Translations under genes and position numbers: made by a program
Shown: positions 1-8,245 of the stretch, in pieces
Layout of the letters: every line of letters starts with the position of its first letter
Numbering within the stretch: the stretch's first letter is position 1
Notes under the pieces: generated by a model
Database searches by the model: none
What the model was told of the DNA's origin: nothing
The model's input: the letters and a program-made list of their open reading frames with translations, nothing else
Source: Peribacillus simplex
GTDB lineage: Bacteria > Bacillota > Bacilli > Bacillales > DSM-1321
Assembly: GCF_001542915.1 (NCBI RefSeq)
Contig: NZ_LNNH01000012.1
Span: forward strand, 124,001-188,000
DNA: 64,000 bases
Reading direction: 5' to 3'

Positions 1-839
1 ACCAATTTCGGCACTTCCTGATCATGCAAATGTAATTTCATGTAAATATCATATATATCATCTTGCAAATCGGCACTGACCAGTTGTTCCAAATCCAGCA
101 TCATCTTATATATGTAACGATTCAGCCCATACTTTATGATATGCATTTCACGATTATGGATAAAAGACATATTCGCTTTGTATTCCTTGCCGCTTTGCCT
201 TCCTCTGATGATGCCCTCACCTTTTATGACCTTTGAGTGCTTGGTGAAAATTTGCCCATTAATATGCAACATTTTCGATTTATTGGTTATTTTTTCAATT
301 TGAGACTTAATCATTACTTTAGGGGGATTATTGACATATAGAGATAAATTCCCTTTATTAGTTATCGAAAAAATCATTTGATTATCTTCAAAGGAGTAGA
401 AATTCAGATTTTCAATGTGCGTTTCCTGAAAGCGGCCTAGACGAATCGGATATTCTATATGGATCTGTTCAGATCCTTCTACATATTCAGCTTTATGCTC
501 GATATTAAGGATTGTTTTTTTACTTAGCTTCTCAACTGGAACGGAAATCTTCATATAACAGTCATAAACAGAAGGGTCGCTGCCTTCTAATTTCCGTATT
601 AAATCCGCGAGATTTATGCCAAACTCAAAATTGGCTGAACCGGCAATTTCAGCAATTTTTATTTTTTTATCTTCATGGTCTCTAGAAAATATCCATATTT
701 CTTTTGCAAAATAATGTTCTTTTGAAAATGCACCTTTTATAAACAACATATTGTCTTTTTGCCCAATGGTCAGAACTTGTTTAAGCTTAATTTTAGGAGT
801 TTTTGTTGCTTTTCTTTTTCCAAGAAGCTTCTTTATCAT
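1..839 (-). CDS. Teichoic-acid-type transferase-like protein, N-terminal part (partial)
   Basis: An open frame of 279 codons starts at ATG 837-839 and runs off the left edge, so only the N-terminal part is present. An AGGTGG ribosome binding site lies 8 bases upstream of the ATG. The start is basic (MIKKLLGKRKATKTP) with no signal peptide. It is followed by two roughly 110-residue beta-type modules. The modules end in similar motifs, YDCYMKISV and YDIYMKLHL, which suggests an internal duplication. Such N-terminal modules occur ahead of the catalytic part in some teichoic acid glycosyl- or glycerophosphotransferases, and tagD-tagB lie just upstream on the other strand. Family and function are inferred, because the catalytic domain lies outside the window. 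Confidence 0.6.
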   Translation of the reverse strand, partial: MIKKLLGKRKATKTPKIKLKQVLTIGQKDNMLFIKGAFSKEHYFAKEIWIFSRDHEDKKIKIAEIAGSANFEFGINLADLIRKLEGSDPSVYDCYMKISVPVEKLSKKTILNIEHKAEYVEGSEQIHIEYPIRLGRFQETHIENLNFYSFEDNQMIFSITNKGNLSLYVNNPPKVMIKSQIEKITNKSKMLHINGQIFTKHSKVIKGEGIIRGRQSGKEYKANMSFIHNREMHIIKYGLNRYIYKMMLDLEQLVSADLQDDIYDIYMKLHLHDQEVPKL

Positions 840-1601
840 TTTAAACCACCTATAACAAATTATTTAAATAAGATGAATCTATATTGTACGTTAAAATCAT
901 AATCTTTTTTGGTTGTAGACTCAATATCATGGAACCGATAATTGAACCGCCCATATATTACCACCCAATCCTTATTGCTCAGCAGAATGTCCGTTGACTG
1001 GCTGAAATCGGTTGGGTGGCCCATCACCCCATTCATGAATGGCCATATCGAATGATAGATGTTCGATTTCAAAGCAGGTTCCTTCCATTTAATAAAGGTG
1101 TCTTACAATGGTAACCGACAGATTTGGAGCCTATACATGATGCCCCTCTGTCCCCCTCCATTCCTAACGGGTAAGCCCTCCTGGAGTTACTCTAGTTGTT
1201 CCCTCCTAAACATGATAAAATGTGATTCATATATGATCTCTCGAGACCATAAGATAAGAGTGATTGGAGTTTGATATTATATTTGTATACTTTTTAATAT
1301 ACTTCTCTCTCCATAGGTACATTATAATTAACGTTCCCTAAAGAAGAATACAATGTAGTCGACATGTAACCTTAACTTAATAGTGTTATCTATAAGGAAC
1401 ATCGATGTAAAAAAATGTGGTTTAATTGTAAATAAATTGTTGTTTATTTGTAAAGCTATTAAGTTATAATTAGTGAGGTAAGACATTTTTGGTTTTGCCG
1501 CAGAGGCAAACATTTCATATAGTATTCTAATGGTCCAACTATATATTATTATGACTCATCATATGTAAAGAGAAATAAAGGGTCTTACAGGAGGAATAAA
1601 A
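840..1601. other. AT-rich divergent intergenic region before tagD
   Basis: This 760-base gap separates the minus-strand partial gene from tagD. It holds the phased TGTAAA array at 1406-1454 and presumably both promoters. A 70-codon minus ORF at 860-1072 starts at TTG and has no convincing ribosome binding site. It ends just before the next minus gene and could be a decayed gene end. I do not recognise it and do not call it as a gene. Confidence 0.5.
1406..1454 (+). promoter_or_regulatory. Phased TGTAAA repeats, PhoP-box-like array
   Basis: Five hexamers begin at 1406, 1416, 1427, 1438 and 1449: TGTAAA, TGTGGT, TGTAAA, TGTTGT, TGTAAA. Spacing is 10-11 bases, one DNA turn. Read on the other strand the perfect units are TTTACA, which fits the PhoP direct-repeat consensus TT(A/C/T)ACA of Bacillus. 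The array lies about 150-195 bases upstream of tagD. In B. subtilis PhoP~P binds the tagA/tagD control region under phosphate starvation. PhoP binding here is an inference. Confidence 0.45.
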
Positions 1602-2000
1602 ATGAAGAAAGTAATCACTTATGGTACCTTTGATTTGCTTCATTGGGGACATATCAATCTATTGAAACGCGCAAAAGATTTAGGAGATTATCTTATCGTT
1701 GCCATTTCCACTGATGAATTTAATGCTATAAAAGATAAAAAGGCTTATCATAGCTTTGAAAATAGAAAAATGATTCTTGAATCGATCCGCTATGTGGACG
1801 AAGTCATACCTGAAGATAAATGGGAACAAAAGAAGGAAGATATCATTCGTGAAGGCGTGGATATCTTCGTAATGGGCGATGATTGGAAAGGCAAATTCGA
1901 TGAATTATCCGAAGTTTGTGAAGTGGTCTACCTTCCAAGAACGATCGGCATTTCGACTTCCCAAATTAAAGATGACCTTTTACAAGTTACCAATGGCTAA
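1602..2000 (+). CDS. tagD: Glycerol-3-phosphate cytidylyltransferase TagD
   Basis: This 132-residue enzyme makes CDP-glycerol from CTP and glycerol-3-phosphate, the activated precursor for poly(glycerolphosphate) wall teichoic acid, in the cytoplasm. Visible signatures are the N-terminal nucleotidyltransferase start YGTFDLLHWGH with the HxGH motif (residues 14-17) and the C-terminal RTIGISTS motif (the family RTxGISTT signature with one conservative change). The length matches B. subtilis TagD (129 residues). A strong AGGAGG site lies just upstream of the ATG. The next gene, tagB, overlaps the last 8 bases, so the two are translationally coupled. Phosphate control is possible through the phased array upstream. 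Confidence 0.95.
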   Translation: MKKVITYGTFDLLHWGHINLLKRAKDLGDYLIVAISTDEFNAIKDKKAYHSFENRKMILESIRYVDEVIPEDKWEQKKEDIIREGVDIFVMGDDWKGKFDELSEVCEVVYLPRTIGISTSQIKDDLLQVTNG

Positions 2001-3156
2001 AGAATTCGCGATAGGGATTTATCTTTTATGCTTCAAGATTTTATTCTCTATCTTTAAACTCTTCCCTTTACAAGACAAAACGACCTTTGTCACATCATTC
2101 GGGGATAATTGCCAATATATTGCAGATGAAATGGACAAGCAGGACATACCTGTTCAAAAAGTGTTTCTAATGAAGCCGAGCAGTCTTATACATGTGAAGG
2201 ACGGTGGGAAATCCATCGTCCTTCCGTTTGAATCTAAAAATATCATGGCCTTATTCCAATCGATTTACCATATCGCTACTTCCAAATGGATCATCATTGA
2301 TAATTATTTTGGCTTTCTTTCTGCGATTTCATTCAAGAAGCAAGTAAAGTGTGTTCAAGTTTGGCATGCGGCAGGTGCCGTTAAACAATTCGGCGCAAAA
2401 GACCCTTCCATTCAAAACCGTTCTGCCGCTGCCCGTAAAAGGTTTTTAAAGGTCTATGATACATTCGATTATGTTACGGCAGGTTCAGACAGAATGGCAG
2501 AAATTTATCAAGAAAGTTTTCAATTGCCAGCATCACGCATCCTAAGGACCGGGATACCTCGAACCGATTTCTTTTTCGATGAAGATTCAAAAAAAACGGC
2601 ACGCCGTGCGTTTCTTGCCAAGTTTCCGGAACTGGAGCACAAAAAAATCATGCTATATGCCCCTACGTTCCGTAATGATGGATTGGATGATGGGAAGATT
2701 GCACTCGATTTGGAATTACTGTATAAAGAACTGCACGATGAAAATTATGCCATCCTGCTTAAACTGCATCCCGCTGTTAAAGCAGATCATGATCTTCAGA
2801 TTAAATTCCCTGGGTTCGTTTATTCTGTAACGAGTGAATTTCATGTCAATCAACTGCTTATAAGTACAGACCTTTTAATAACTGACTACTCTTCCATTCC
2901 GTTTGAATTCTCCTTTTTAAATAGACCGATGATTTTCTTTGCCTATGATTTAGCCGAGTATGAACAAGAGCGGGGATTTTGGGAGGATTATACAACATCC
3001 ATGCCCGGACCGGTGGTATCCACCACGAAGGAGCTGCTGAGGGAAATCCGTTTCTCCGATCGCTCATTAGTGAAGATCGCTCCCTTTAACCAAAAATGGA
3101 ACCAATACTCGGCAGGAGCCTCAAGCCGAAATGTAGTTGATTATCTTTTTAAATAA
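1993..3156 (+). CDS. tagB: TagB-like CDP-glycerol glycerophosphotransferase
   Basis: This 387-residue membrane-associated enzyme belongs to the CDP-glycerol glycerophosphotransferase family. TagB adds the first glycerol phosphate to the undecaprenyl-linked disaccharide of wall teichoic acid. The ATG at 1993 is chosen because it overlaps the tagD stop, gives a TagB-like start (MAKEFAIGIYLLCFKILFS) with an amphipathic helix, and matches the usual length near 381. A longer in-frame ORF begins at 1879 inside tagD and is not expected to be used. Family motifs include VWHAAGAVKQFG, LRTGIPRTDFFF, YAPTFRN, LKLHP and LITDYSSIPFEF. It is less likely to be a TagF polymerase because that family is much longer. 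Confidence 0.88.
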   Translation: MAKEFAIGIYLLCFKILFSIFKLFPLQDKTTFVTSFGDNCQYIADEMDKQDIPVQKVFLMKPSSLIHVKDGGKSIVLPFESKNIMALFQSIYHIATSKWIIIDNYFGFLSAISFKKQVKCVQVWHAAGAVKQFGAKDPSIQNRSAAARKRFLKVYDTFDYVTAGSDRMAEIYQESFQLPASRILRTGIPRTDFFFDEDSKKTARRAFLAKFPELEHKKIMLYAPTFRNDGLDDGKIALDLELLYKELHDENYAILLKLHPAVKADHDLQIKFPGFVYSVTSEFHVNQLLISTDLLITDYSSIPFEFSFLNRPMIFFAYDLAEYEQERGFWEDYTTSMPGPVVSTTKELLREIRFSDRSLVKIAPFNQKWNQYSAGASSRNVVDYLFK

Positions 3157-3157
3157 C

Positions 3158-3193
3158 AAAAACCCCCTTCATGAATGAAGGGGGTTTTGTTCG
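3158..3193 (+). terminator. Rho-independent terminator after tagDB
   Basis: A stem of 12 base pairs, AACCCCCTTCAT against ATGAAGGGGGTT, is followed by TTTTG just after the tagB stop. It ends the tagD-tagB transcript. Confidence 0.85.
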
Positions 3194-3359
3194 TATAACC
3201 GTCATTTTTTTTGTAAAAAAAGGGTATTTTAACAGCGTGTGACAAACTTTTTGATTTTTCAGACATATATGAAAAAAGACTCATAATATAGAAAATATTG
3301 TTGGTTTAATCACCATTTCCAAACCAATATAAACCAGTATAATACTACTATTTTCCCCT

Positions 3360-3376
3360 TGTAACAAAAATGTAAT
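3360..3376 (+). promoter_or_regulatory. WalR (YycF) binding site
   Basis: TGTAAC-AAAAA-TGTAAT matches the WalR consensus TGTWAH-N5-TGTWAH exactly. It ends just upstream of where a -35 would lie for the -10-like TAGAAT at 3400-3405. No good -35 is visible, which is usual for activator-dependent promoters. lytE is a known WalR-activated gene in B. subtilis. Confidence 0.75.
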
Positions 3377-3436
3377 ATTTTTTCGCAGGATTATTTTGTT
3401 AGAATAGGGAAAAAGACATATTAGAGGTGGAAAATC

Positions 3437-4474
3437 GTGAAAAAAAGTGTAGTCGCATTTTCGACAATAGCCATTTTATCTTCAACTTTCGTTTCTCCTG
3501 CCCTTGCCGGTACATATACAGTGAAAAGCGGCGATACGCTAAGCAAGATCGCACAGAAACATAATACGACGGTACAAGACTTAAAACAGCTAAATCATTT
3601 AAAAACCGACTTTTTGAAAATCAATCAAAAGTTATTGACATCAAACTCCAAAACAACATCAAACCATTCTTCGGTTTCCATGAAAAAAACAAAGAATACC
3701 ACATATACCATAGTCTCTGGCGATACGTTAACCCGGATAGCGAACAAGCATAACCTGACACTAGCTGAATTGATGAAAATGAACAACCTTAAATCCGACA
3801 GAATTTATGCAGGCGCCAAACTTATCGTATCCAAATCAACTACAACCACTACCGTTGAATTACCCAACAGCTCCAAGCCATCCAATGATACACAGCCCCC
3901 GGTGAATTCGGCTACATACATTGTGGTGAAAGGCGACACGCTCTCAGGGATTTCCAGAAAGACCAATGTATCAGTAGCGCAGCTTAAAGCGGCCAACTCG
4001 TTAAACTCGGACTTAATCATAGTGGGTCAAAAACTGAAATTAAGCAAAACATCCACTTCTGCCAATCCAGGGAAAAATGATGACAAGATAGAAGCACCGA
4101 ATTCAGGAAGTAAAGTAACCAAGCTCGTTTCCGAAGCGAAGAAATTGATAGGAACGCCTTATTCGTGGGCAGGCGCCTCGCCATCAGGATTCGATTGCAG
4201 CGGTTTCATTTACTATACATTTAAGAAGGCCGGATATGAGGTTTCCAGGCTTTCATCCTCCACATACTATGATATGGGCAAAAAGGTGACCTCACCTAAA
4301 AGCGGTGATCTTATCTTTTTTGCAACCGGTTCAAATAAACACGTAGTTAGCCATATGGGCATCTACTTGGGCGGAGGTCAGTTCATCCACGCCTCGTCAA
4401 GTAAGGGCGTAACAATCACTTCTACTTCAAACTCTTATTTCCAGAGCAGGATCATCGGTTATAAAAGTTTATAA
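3437..4474 (+). CDS. lytE: LysM-NlpC/P60 D,L-endopeptidase, LytE-like
   Basis: This 345-residue secreted cell-wall hydrolase should cut D-Glu-mDAP bonds in peptidoglycan stem peptides. It starts at GTG behind GAGGTGG and has a signal peptide ending ALAG near residue 25. Three LysM peptidoglycan-binding modules follow at about 26-68, 90-132 and 160-203, separated by Ser/Thr/Asn-rich linkers. A NlpC/P60 domain runs from 228 to 345 with Cys254 in FDCSGF, His306 in SHMGIY and His318 in FIHAS as the expected catalytic set. B. subtilis LytE (334 residues, three LysM) is the best match in architecture; LytF and CwlS have more LysM repeats. The WalR site upstream agrees with control by the essential wall-stress system. 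Confidence 0.88.
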   Translation: MKKSVVAFSTIAILSSTFVSPALAGTYTVKSGDTLSKIAQKHNTTVQDLKQLNHLKTDFLKINQKLLTSNSKTTSNHSSVSMKKTKNTTYTIVSGDTLTRIANKHNLTLAELMKMNNLKSDRIYAGAKLIVSKSTTTTTVELPNSSKPSNDTQPPVNSATYIVVKGDTLSGISRKTNVSVAQLKAANSLNSDLIIVGQKLKLSKTSTSANPGKNDDKIEAPNSGSKVTKLVSEAKKLIGTPYSWAGASPSGFDCSGFIYYTFKKAGYEVSRLSSSTYYDMGKKVTSPKSGDLIFFATGSNKHVVSHMGIYLGGGQFIHASSSKGVTITSTSNSYFQSRIIGYKSL

Positions 4475-4480
4475 ATTGCC

Positions 4481-4515
4481 ATGTCCAGGCTTTCACTTAT
4501 GGCCTGGACATTTTC
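4481..4515 (+). terminator. Terminator after the LytE-like gene
   Basis: The perfect 10-bp stem ATGTCCAGGC / GCCTGGACAT, followed by TTTT, lies 6 bases after the stop. Confidence 0.8.
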
Positions 4516-4562
4516 ATGTCAAAACGACACATCCTCATTCCTTAGAATAAAAAAATCGGCGG

Positions 4563-4600
4563 CGAAGGGATCAGTACAACCTGACATCCTTCGTTTTTTT
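4563..4600 (+). terminator. Second tandem terminator
   Basis: An imperfect stem built from CGAAGGGATCAG and CTGACATCCTTCG is followed by seven T. It lies 50 bases past the first terminator and insulates the next gene. Confidence 0.6.
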
Positions 4601-4734
4601 AAGTGAAAATAGGTAAAAATGCACTCTACCTACAAAAAGATACTATTCTATTTTTAACAGAAAAAAGGTATAGTTAGGGCTAGGCACTTTTTCATACCTT
4701 CCATTTTTGTTGGATGGTTCAGGGAGGAATTTAG

Positions 4735-5661
4735 ATGAGATCTGAACATAAAAAGAAAAAAAAGAAACGCAAAACGTTTAAAATAATCGGCTTTACCCTA
4801 CTTATCCTTTTCATAGGCGCAGGCGTTTATGCAGCCTCCGTTTATCAATCCCTTGCAGGCGCAATTCACACGATGCAGGGAACGGAGCATAAAACGGATA
4901 AGCGTGTAGATGATATTAAATTCAAAAGCAAAGATCCCTTTTCAATCCTTATCCTTGGTGTGGATGAAAGAAAAAATGACAAAGGCCGATCAGATACGAT
5001 GATTGTCATGACAGTCAATCCTAAAAAAGAATCCATTGAATTGTTGAGTTTGCCAAGAGACACACGCACCGAAATCATCGGTAAAGGTACGACTGATAAA
5101 ATGAACCATGCCTATGCATTCGGCGGAGTTTCCATGTCGATCAACACAGTCGAAGCGTATCTAGACATTCCAATCGATTATTACGTCAAAATGAATATGG
5201 AAGGTTTCCAAGATATCGTGAATGCGGTAGGCGGTGTCACCGTCGATAATGATATGGACCTTGCCTATAAAGGCTATACCTTCAAAAAAGGCACGATTGA
5301 CTTAAATGGTAAAGAAGCCTTGATTTATTCCCGTATCCGTAAGGAAGATCCTCGCGGTGATTATGGACGCCAAATGCGGCAACGCCAGGTTATCCAAGCT
5401 GTCATGAAAAAGGGTTCAAGCCTTTCGACACTCACCAATTATGATGATATCTTCAAAGCATTAGGGAAAAACGTTGAAACCAATTTAACCTTCAACGAAA
5501 TGCTCAGCATCCAGAATAACTATAAATCTTCACTGAAGAACATTGAACAATATACACTTCAAGGTGACAATCAAAGGGTGAATGGCATCTTTTACAACAT
5601 TGTCCCCGACGATAAAAAACTCGAAGCCCAAAACCGGATCAAAACACATTTGGGATTATAA
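4735..5661 (+). CDS. tagU: LCP-family wall teichoic acid ligase, TagU/LytR-like
   Basis: This 308-residue LytR-CpsA-Psr protein transfers undecaprenyl-linked teichoic acid or related glycopolymer to peptidoglycan outside the membrane. It has a very basic cytoplasmic start (HKKKKKKRKTFK) and one membrane helix at about 17-36. The LCP domain carries the pyrophosphate-binding arginine and aspartate motifs GRSDTM, SLPRDTR, NHAYAFGG and the C-terminal RKEDPRGDYGRQMRQRQV. Length equals B. subtilis TagU (306). A GGGAGGAA ribosome binding site precedes the ATG. It stands alone between terminators, near tagDB. B. subtilis has three overlapping LCP enzymes (TagT, TagU, TagV); assignment to TagU is by similarity of size and start. 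Confidence 0.88.
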   Translation: MRSEHKKKKKKRKTFKIIGFTLLILFIGAGVYAASVYQSLAGAIHTMQGTEHKTDKRVDDIKFKSKDPFSILILGVDERKNDKGRSDTMIVMTVNPKKESIELLSLPRDTRTEIIGKGTTDKMNHAYAFGGVSMSINTVEAYLDIPIDYYVKMNMEGFQDIVNAVGGVTVDNDMDLAYKGYTFKKGTIDLNGKEALIYSRIRKEDPRGDYGRQMRQRQVIQAVMKKGSSLSTLTNYDDIFKALGKNVETNLTFNEMLSIQNNYKSSLKNIEQYTLQGDNQRVNGIFYNIVPDDKKLEAQNRIKTHLGL

Positions 5662-5709
5662 CCGAAAGAGGATGACTTAATTGCCATCCTCTCAGACTTC
5701 AGACAAAAA

Positions 5710-5746
5710 AAGGGTTTCGGAATGATCTCATTCCGAAGCCCTTTTC
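5710..5746 (+). terminator. Terminator after the tagU-like gene
   Basis: A 16-bp near-perfect stem, AAGGGTTTCGGAATGA against TCATTCCGAAGCCCTT with a two-base loop, is followed by TT. It is preceded by A7, so it may work in both directions. Confidence 0.8.
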
Positions 5747-5940
5747 ATTTAAGCAGATACTTATCTAGATCATCATCGGCAACCAACTGTCCCTGGAACC
5801 GAATCCGTTTTCTTTCCTAAGCCTTCCTGTTGAGCAATGGGCAAGCCATCTCTGTGCTACATCTAAAGGAAACGAAACATCCAATTTACAAACCCTCCAA
5901 AACTGTGGGCTGAAGCTCCATTTCAATCCCCACGCATAGG

Positions 5941-6067
5941 GCAAGGGAACGCAAGGCAGCGAGACTCCTGCGGGAATTGCGTGTCTACGTGAGACCCCAC
6001 AGGCGGAAAGCAAAGGCTGGCTCACGGACCGCCTCTGGATAAGCGAGCGCCTGCAGGAAATGAAACG
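5941..6067. repeat. Dispersed GC-rich intergenic repeat, copy A
   Basis: The 555-base gap 5662-6217 holds this element. It contains GCGAGACTCCTGCGGGAATT, a GTGAGACCCC-CAGGCG block, GGCTCACGGACCGCC and AAGCGAGCGCCTGCAGG. The same ordered blocks recur near 16.1, 20.7 and 32.8 kb, and in part near 11.3 kb. Minus-strand ORFs at 5765-6025 and 5985-6221 lie across it and are artefacts of the repeat. Similar elements are common between Bacillus genes; no function is known to me. Confidence 0.7.
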
Positions 6068-6171
6068 GTCTACTTACAAATCCCCCCAATACTGTAGGCA
6101 ATTGATATCCTAGCTCTGTTTTCACACAGAATGCAATTAAACATATGTTGGAAATCCAGTCCCACAAAGAT

Positions 6172-6209
6172 TGTAGACAAACTCCCATTGTTACCCGAGT
6201 TTGTCTACA
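6172..6209 (-). terminator. 13-bp hairpin after the LTA-synthase-like gene
   Basis: TGTAGACAAACTC pairs perfectly with GAGTTTGTCTACA around a 12-base loop, 9 bases past the stop of the minus gene. The T-run on the minus strand is weak (ATCTTTG). The same hairpin, with almost the same loop, recurs at 33118-33154. Confidence 0.7.
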
Positions 6210-6217
6210 TCCTTTCT

Positions 6218-7984
6218 TCAATCCCCCGATTGTTTAAAATAGTCGGTAATGATCACTTGATCACTCAGATCAATTTCCCTTTGGTCTTTTGGTGAGAATT
6301 CTTCGACCTTGCCTTCTGCATTTATTTTCATTTGGGAGCCATAATCTCCTTTCAATATCAAGGCACGCCCCTCCTTCCCATTCAGCATGCTTTCGCCAAA
6401 GTATGTAGAGCTCTTAATACCAAACAAATCATAAAGGGTCGGTAAAATATCTACCTGCCCCGCTACCTTATCAATCGTTTTTCCTTCCATATCCTGCTGA
6501 TACATGATGACCGGGATGGGCATATACTTGGCCATCCACTCGTCATCGCTAATCTTACGTCCATAGTACGCTTCAACCGTGGGTTTATCTTTTAAAAAAA
6601 GCCCATCATGATCACCGTAAAGGACGATCACGCTGTCCTTCAGCTTGCCAGCATCCTCCAGCTTCTTAACGAATCCGCCGATCGCCGAATCCGTATAATG
6701 CATGGCCTCAAAATATTTAGTCAGGTAACTTTCTTCCTTTCCTGCTTCAGGTTTCAACGTTATTCTTTCCTTTGGCAGCGAAAAGGGAACATGACTGGTC
6801 AATGTCACAAAAAAAGCATAATACGGATCTTGTTTATCTTTTAAGATCTTATAGCTTTGATTGAAGAAACTGCGGTCTCCCAACCCCATTGATATGATTT
6901 CATCCTGCTGCATATCCTCTATCGAATAATATTCGGAAAACCCCAATGAAGGATACGCATGCTGACGATTCCAAAAGTCCTCCTCATCTCCATGAAAAGC
7001 AAAGCTTTGATAATCCGATTTTTTTAACTCTTTGGCAAGGCCAGGAAAGTCATTATAAGGGAACCGAAAAAATGTCGCACCTTGCTTCAAAGGATATACA
7101 CCCGTATTCGTAATCAGCTCACCATCAGACGAATTCCCGAATACTGTCTGGGGATATACATGCGGAAAATACAATCCTTCTTTGGCAAGTTCATTCATGA
7201 AGGGCGTGACTTCCTGTCCGGCACTCTTCTGAAATAGCGGAAATGCCTGTAATGACTCCACCTGGATAAGGATGAGGTTCTTCCCCTTCAGCGAGCCAGA
7301 TAAGGCATGAAACGGCTTGGTCTTTTTATTGAAGTAATCGGAAACGGCTTTTTTATCATCCGCAGACATCACATGCTTTCCTGAATCCGCAAAGTAGGCA
7401 TACGTATCCAATACATGATGTCCAATCGGACCCCAGTTCCGCAAAAACGTATTCGCCTCATAGCGCCGGGTGATATCGACTTTGTCGATGAAAATATTTT
7501 TTACCGGCTTAAGCCCCGCGACCATCAGAAATAGCAGTGCCGGTATAAGCGCCATGTGCTTGAGGGGATATTTCTTTTTCACGAACGACTCGGCGATTGG
7601 AATGCCCACCAGAAGAAAGAGGGCATCCTTGATTTCCATCATGCTGAATATACTCTCACCCAGCCCATTCAGATTACTTTTTTGCATCCACAAATAAGAA
7701 TTCATGGGTGTCGCGTAATAACGGTAAAACCAAATATCGGCAAGGAAAAAGGCCATGATCGATAGTAAGGACAGTGAAAAAAACGCTCCTTTCACGACCC
7801 TGTTCGATACCCACTCCTTCAGATAAACAATAAAGCCGGCAATGCCTACGATGATCGTGATTATTCCTATAGAGAGATGATTGCCCATCTTGGCATTCGT
7901 ATATATGAAAAGCATGGTCACGATTGAAACCGACAAAATCTCTAATAGCCTCTCCTTCAATCGCTGGTTAACGTTATCCTTCAT
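6218..7984 (-). CDS. LTA synthase family protein (LtaS-like sulfatase fold)
   Basis: This 588-residue protein has about five N-terminal membrane helices (residues 12-160) and an extracellular alkaline-phosphatase/sulfatase domain from about 234. The family polymerises glycerol phosphate from phosphatidylglycerol onto a lipid anchor to make lipoteichoic acid, or primes that polymer. Metal-site motifs visible are VESLQAFP (Glu243), FAFHGDEEDFWNR, LTSHVPF and LYGDHDG. The usual nucleophile motif GKTSDSE is replaced by GNSSDGE (283-289), putting Ser285 where the catalytic Thr normally sits. The protein is also shorter than housekeeping LtaS (about 640-650 residues). It is therefore more likely a paralogue (YfnI, YqgS or YvgJ type) than the main synthase. 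Confidence 0.85.
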   Translation of the reverse strand: MKDNVNQRLKERLLEILSVSIVTMLFIYTNAKMGNHLSIGIITIIVGIAGFIVYLKEWVSNRVVKGAFFSLSLLSIMAFFLADIWFYRYYATPMNSYLWMQKSNLNGLGESIFSMMEIKDALFLLVGIPIAESFVKKKYPLKHMALIPALLFLMVAGLKPVKNIFIDKVDITRRYEANTFLRNWGPIGHHVLDTYAYFADSGKHVMSADDKKAVSDYFNKKTKPFHALSGSLKGKNLILIQVESLQAFPLFQKSAGQEVTPFMNELAKEGLYFPHVYPQTVFGNSSDGELITNTGVYPLKQGATFFRFPYNDFPGLAKELKKSDYQSFAFHGDEEDFWNRQHAYPSLGFSEYYSIEDMQQDEIISMGLGDRSFFNQSYKILKDKQDPYYAFFVTLTSHVPFSLPKERITLKPEAGKEESYLTKYFEAMHYTDSAIGGFVKKLEDAGKLKDSVIVLYGDHDGLFLKDKPTVEAYYGRKISDDEWMAKYMPIPVIMYQQDMEGKTIDKVAGQVDILPTLYDLFGIKSSTYFGESMLNGKEGRALILKGDYGSQMKINAEGKVEEFSPKDQREIDLSDQVIITDYFKQSGD

Positions 7985-8116
7985 GCTCCTGCCACTTTCC
8001 TCTTCATGATTTCCAGGGTCAGGCCTGGTTACGGAAGATTCTTATAAATATTACTTAGCGTTGCCATTTATGAAACTTTGCAGACAGAAAACATAAAACA
8101 GGATAAATAATTGGCA

Positions 8117-8149
8117 TAAAAAAAAGCCTCCATCAATGGATGAGGGCTT
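8117..8149 (-). terminator. Terminator after secA2-slaP
   Basis: On the minus strand AAGCCCTCATCC-ATT-GATGGAGGCTT is followed by an uninterrupted T-run. It lies about 95 bases past the slaP stop. Confidence 0.75.
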
Positions 8150-8245
8150 TCCTTGTTGCTAAACTCCTTCTTCATTCTCGCATTTCACAGGCAGGCAAAA
8201 AAAGGAGAACCCCTTTGTCCAGAACATGTGCAGGTTTTCCTACGT

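Noticed and set aside
860-1072. 70-codon minus ORF before the partial left-edge gene
   Set aside because: TTG start without a ribosome binding site and no recognisable domain; may be a decayed gene end, kept only as a note.
5765-6221. Two overlapping minus ORFs
   Set aside because: They run through a dispersed non-coding repeat and its flanks, with no start signals.
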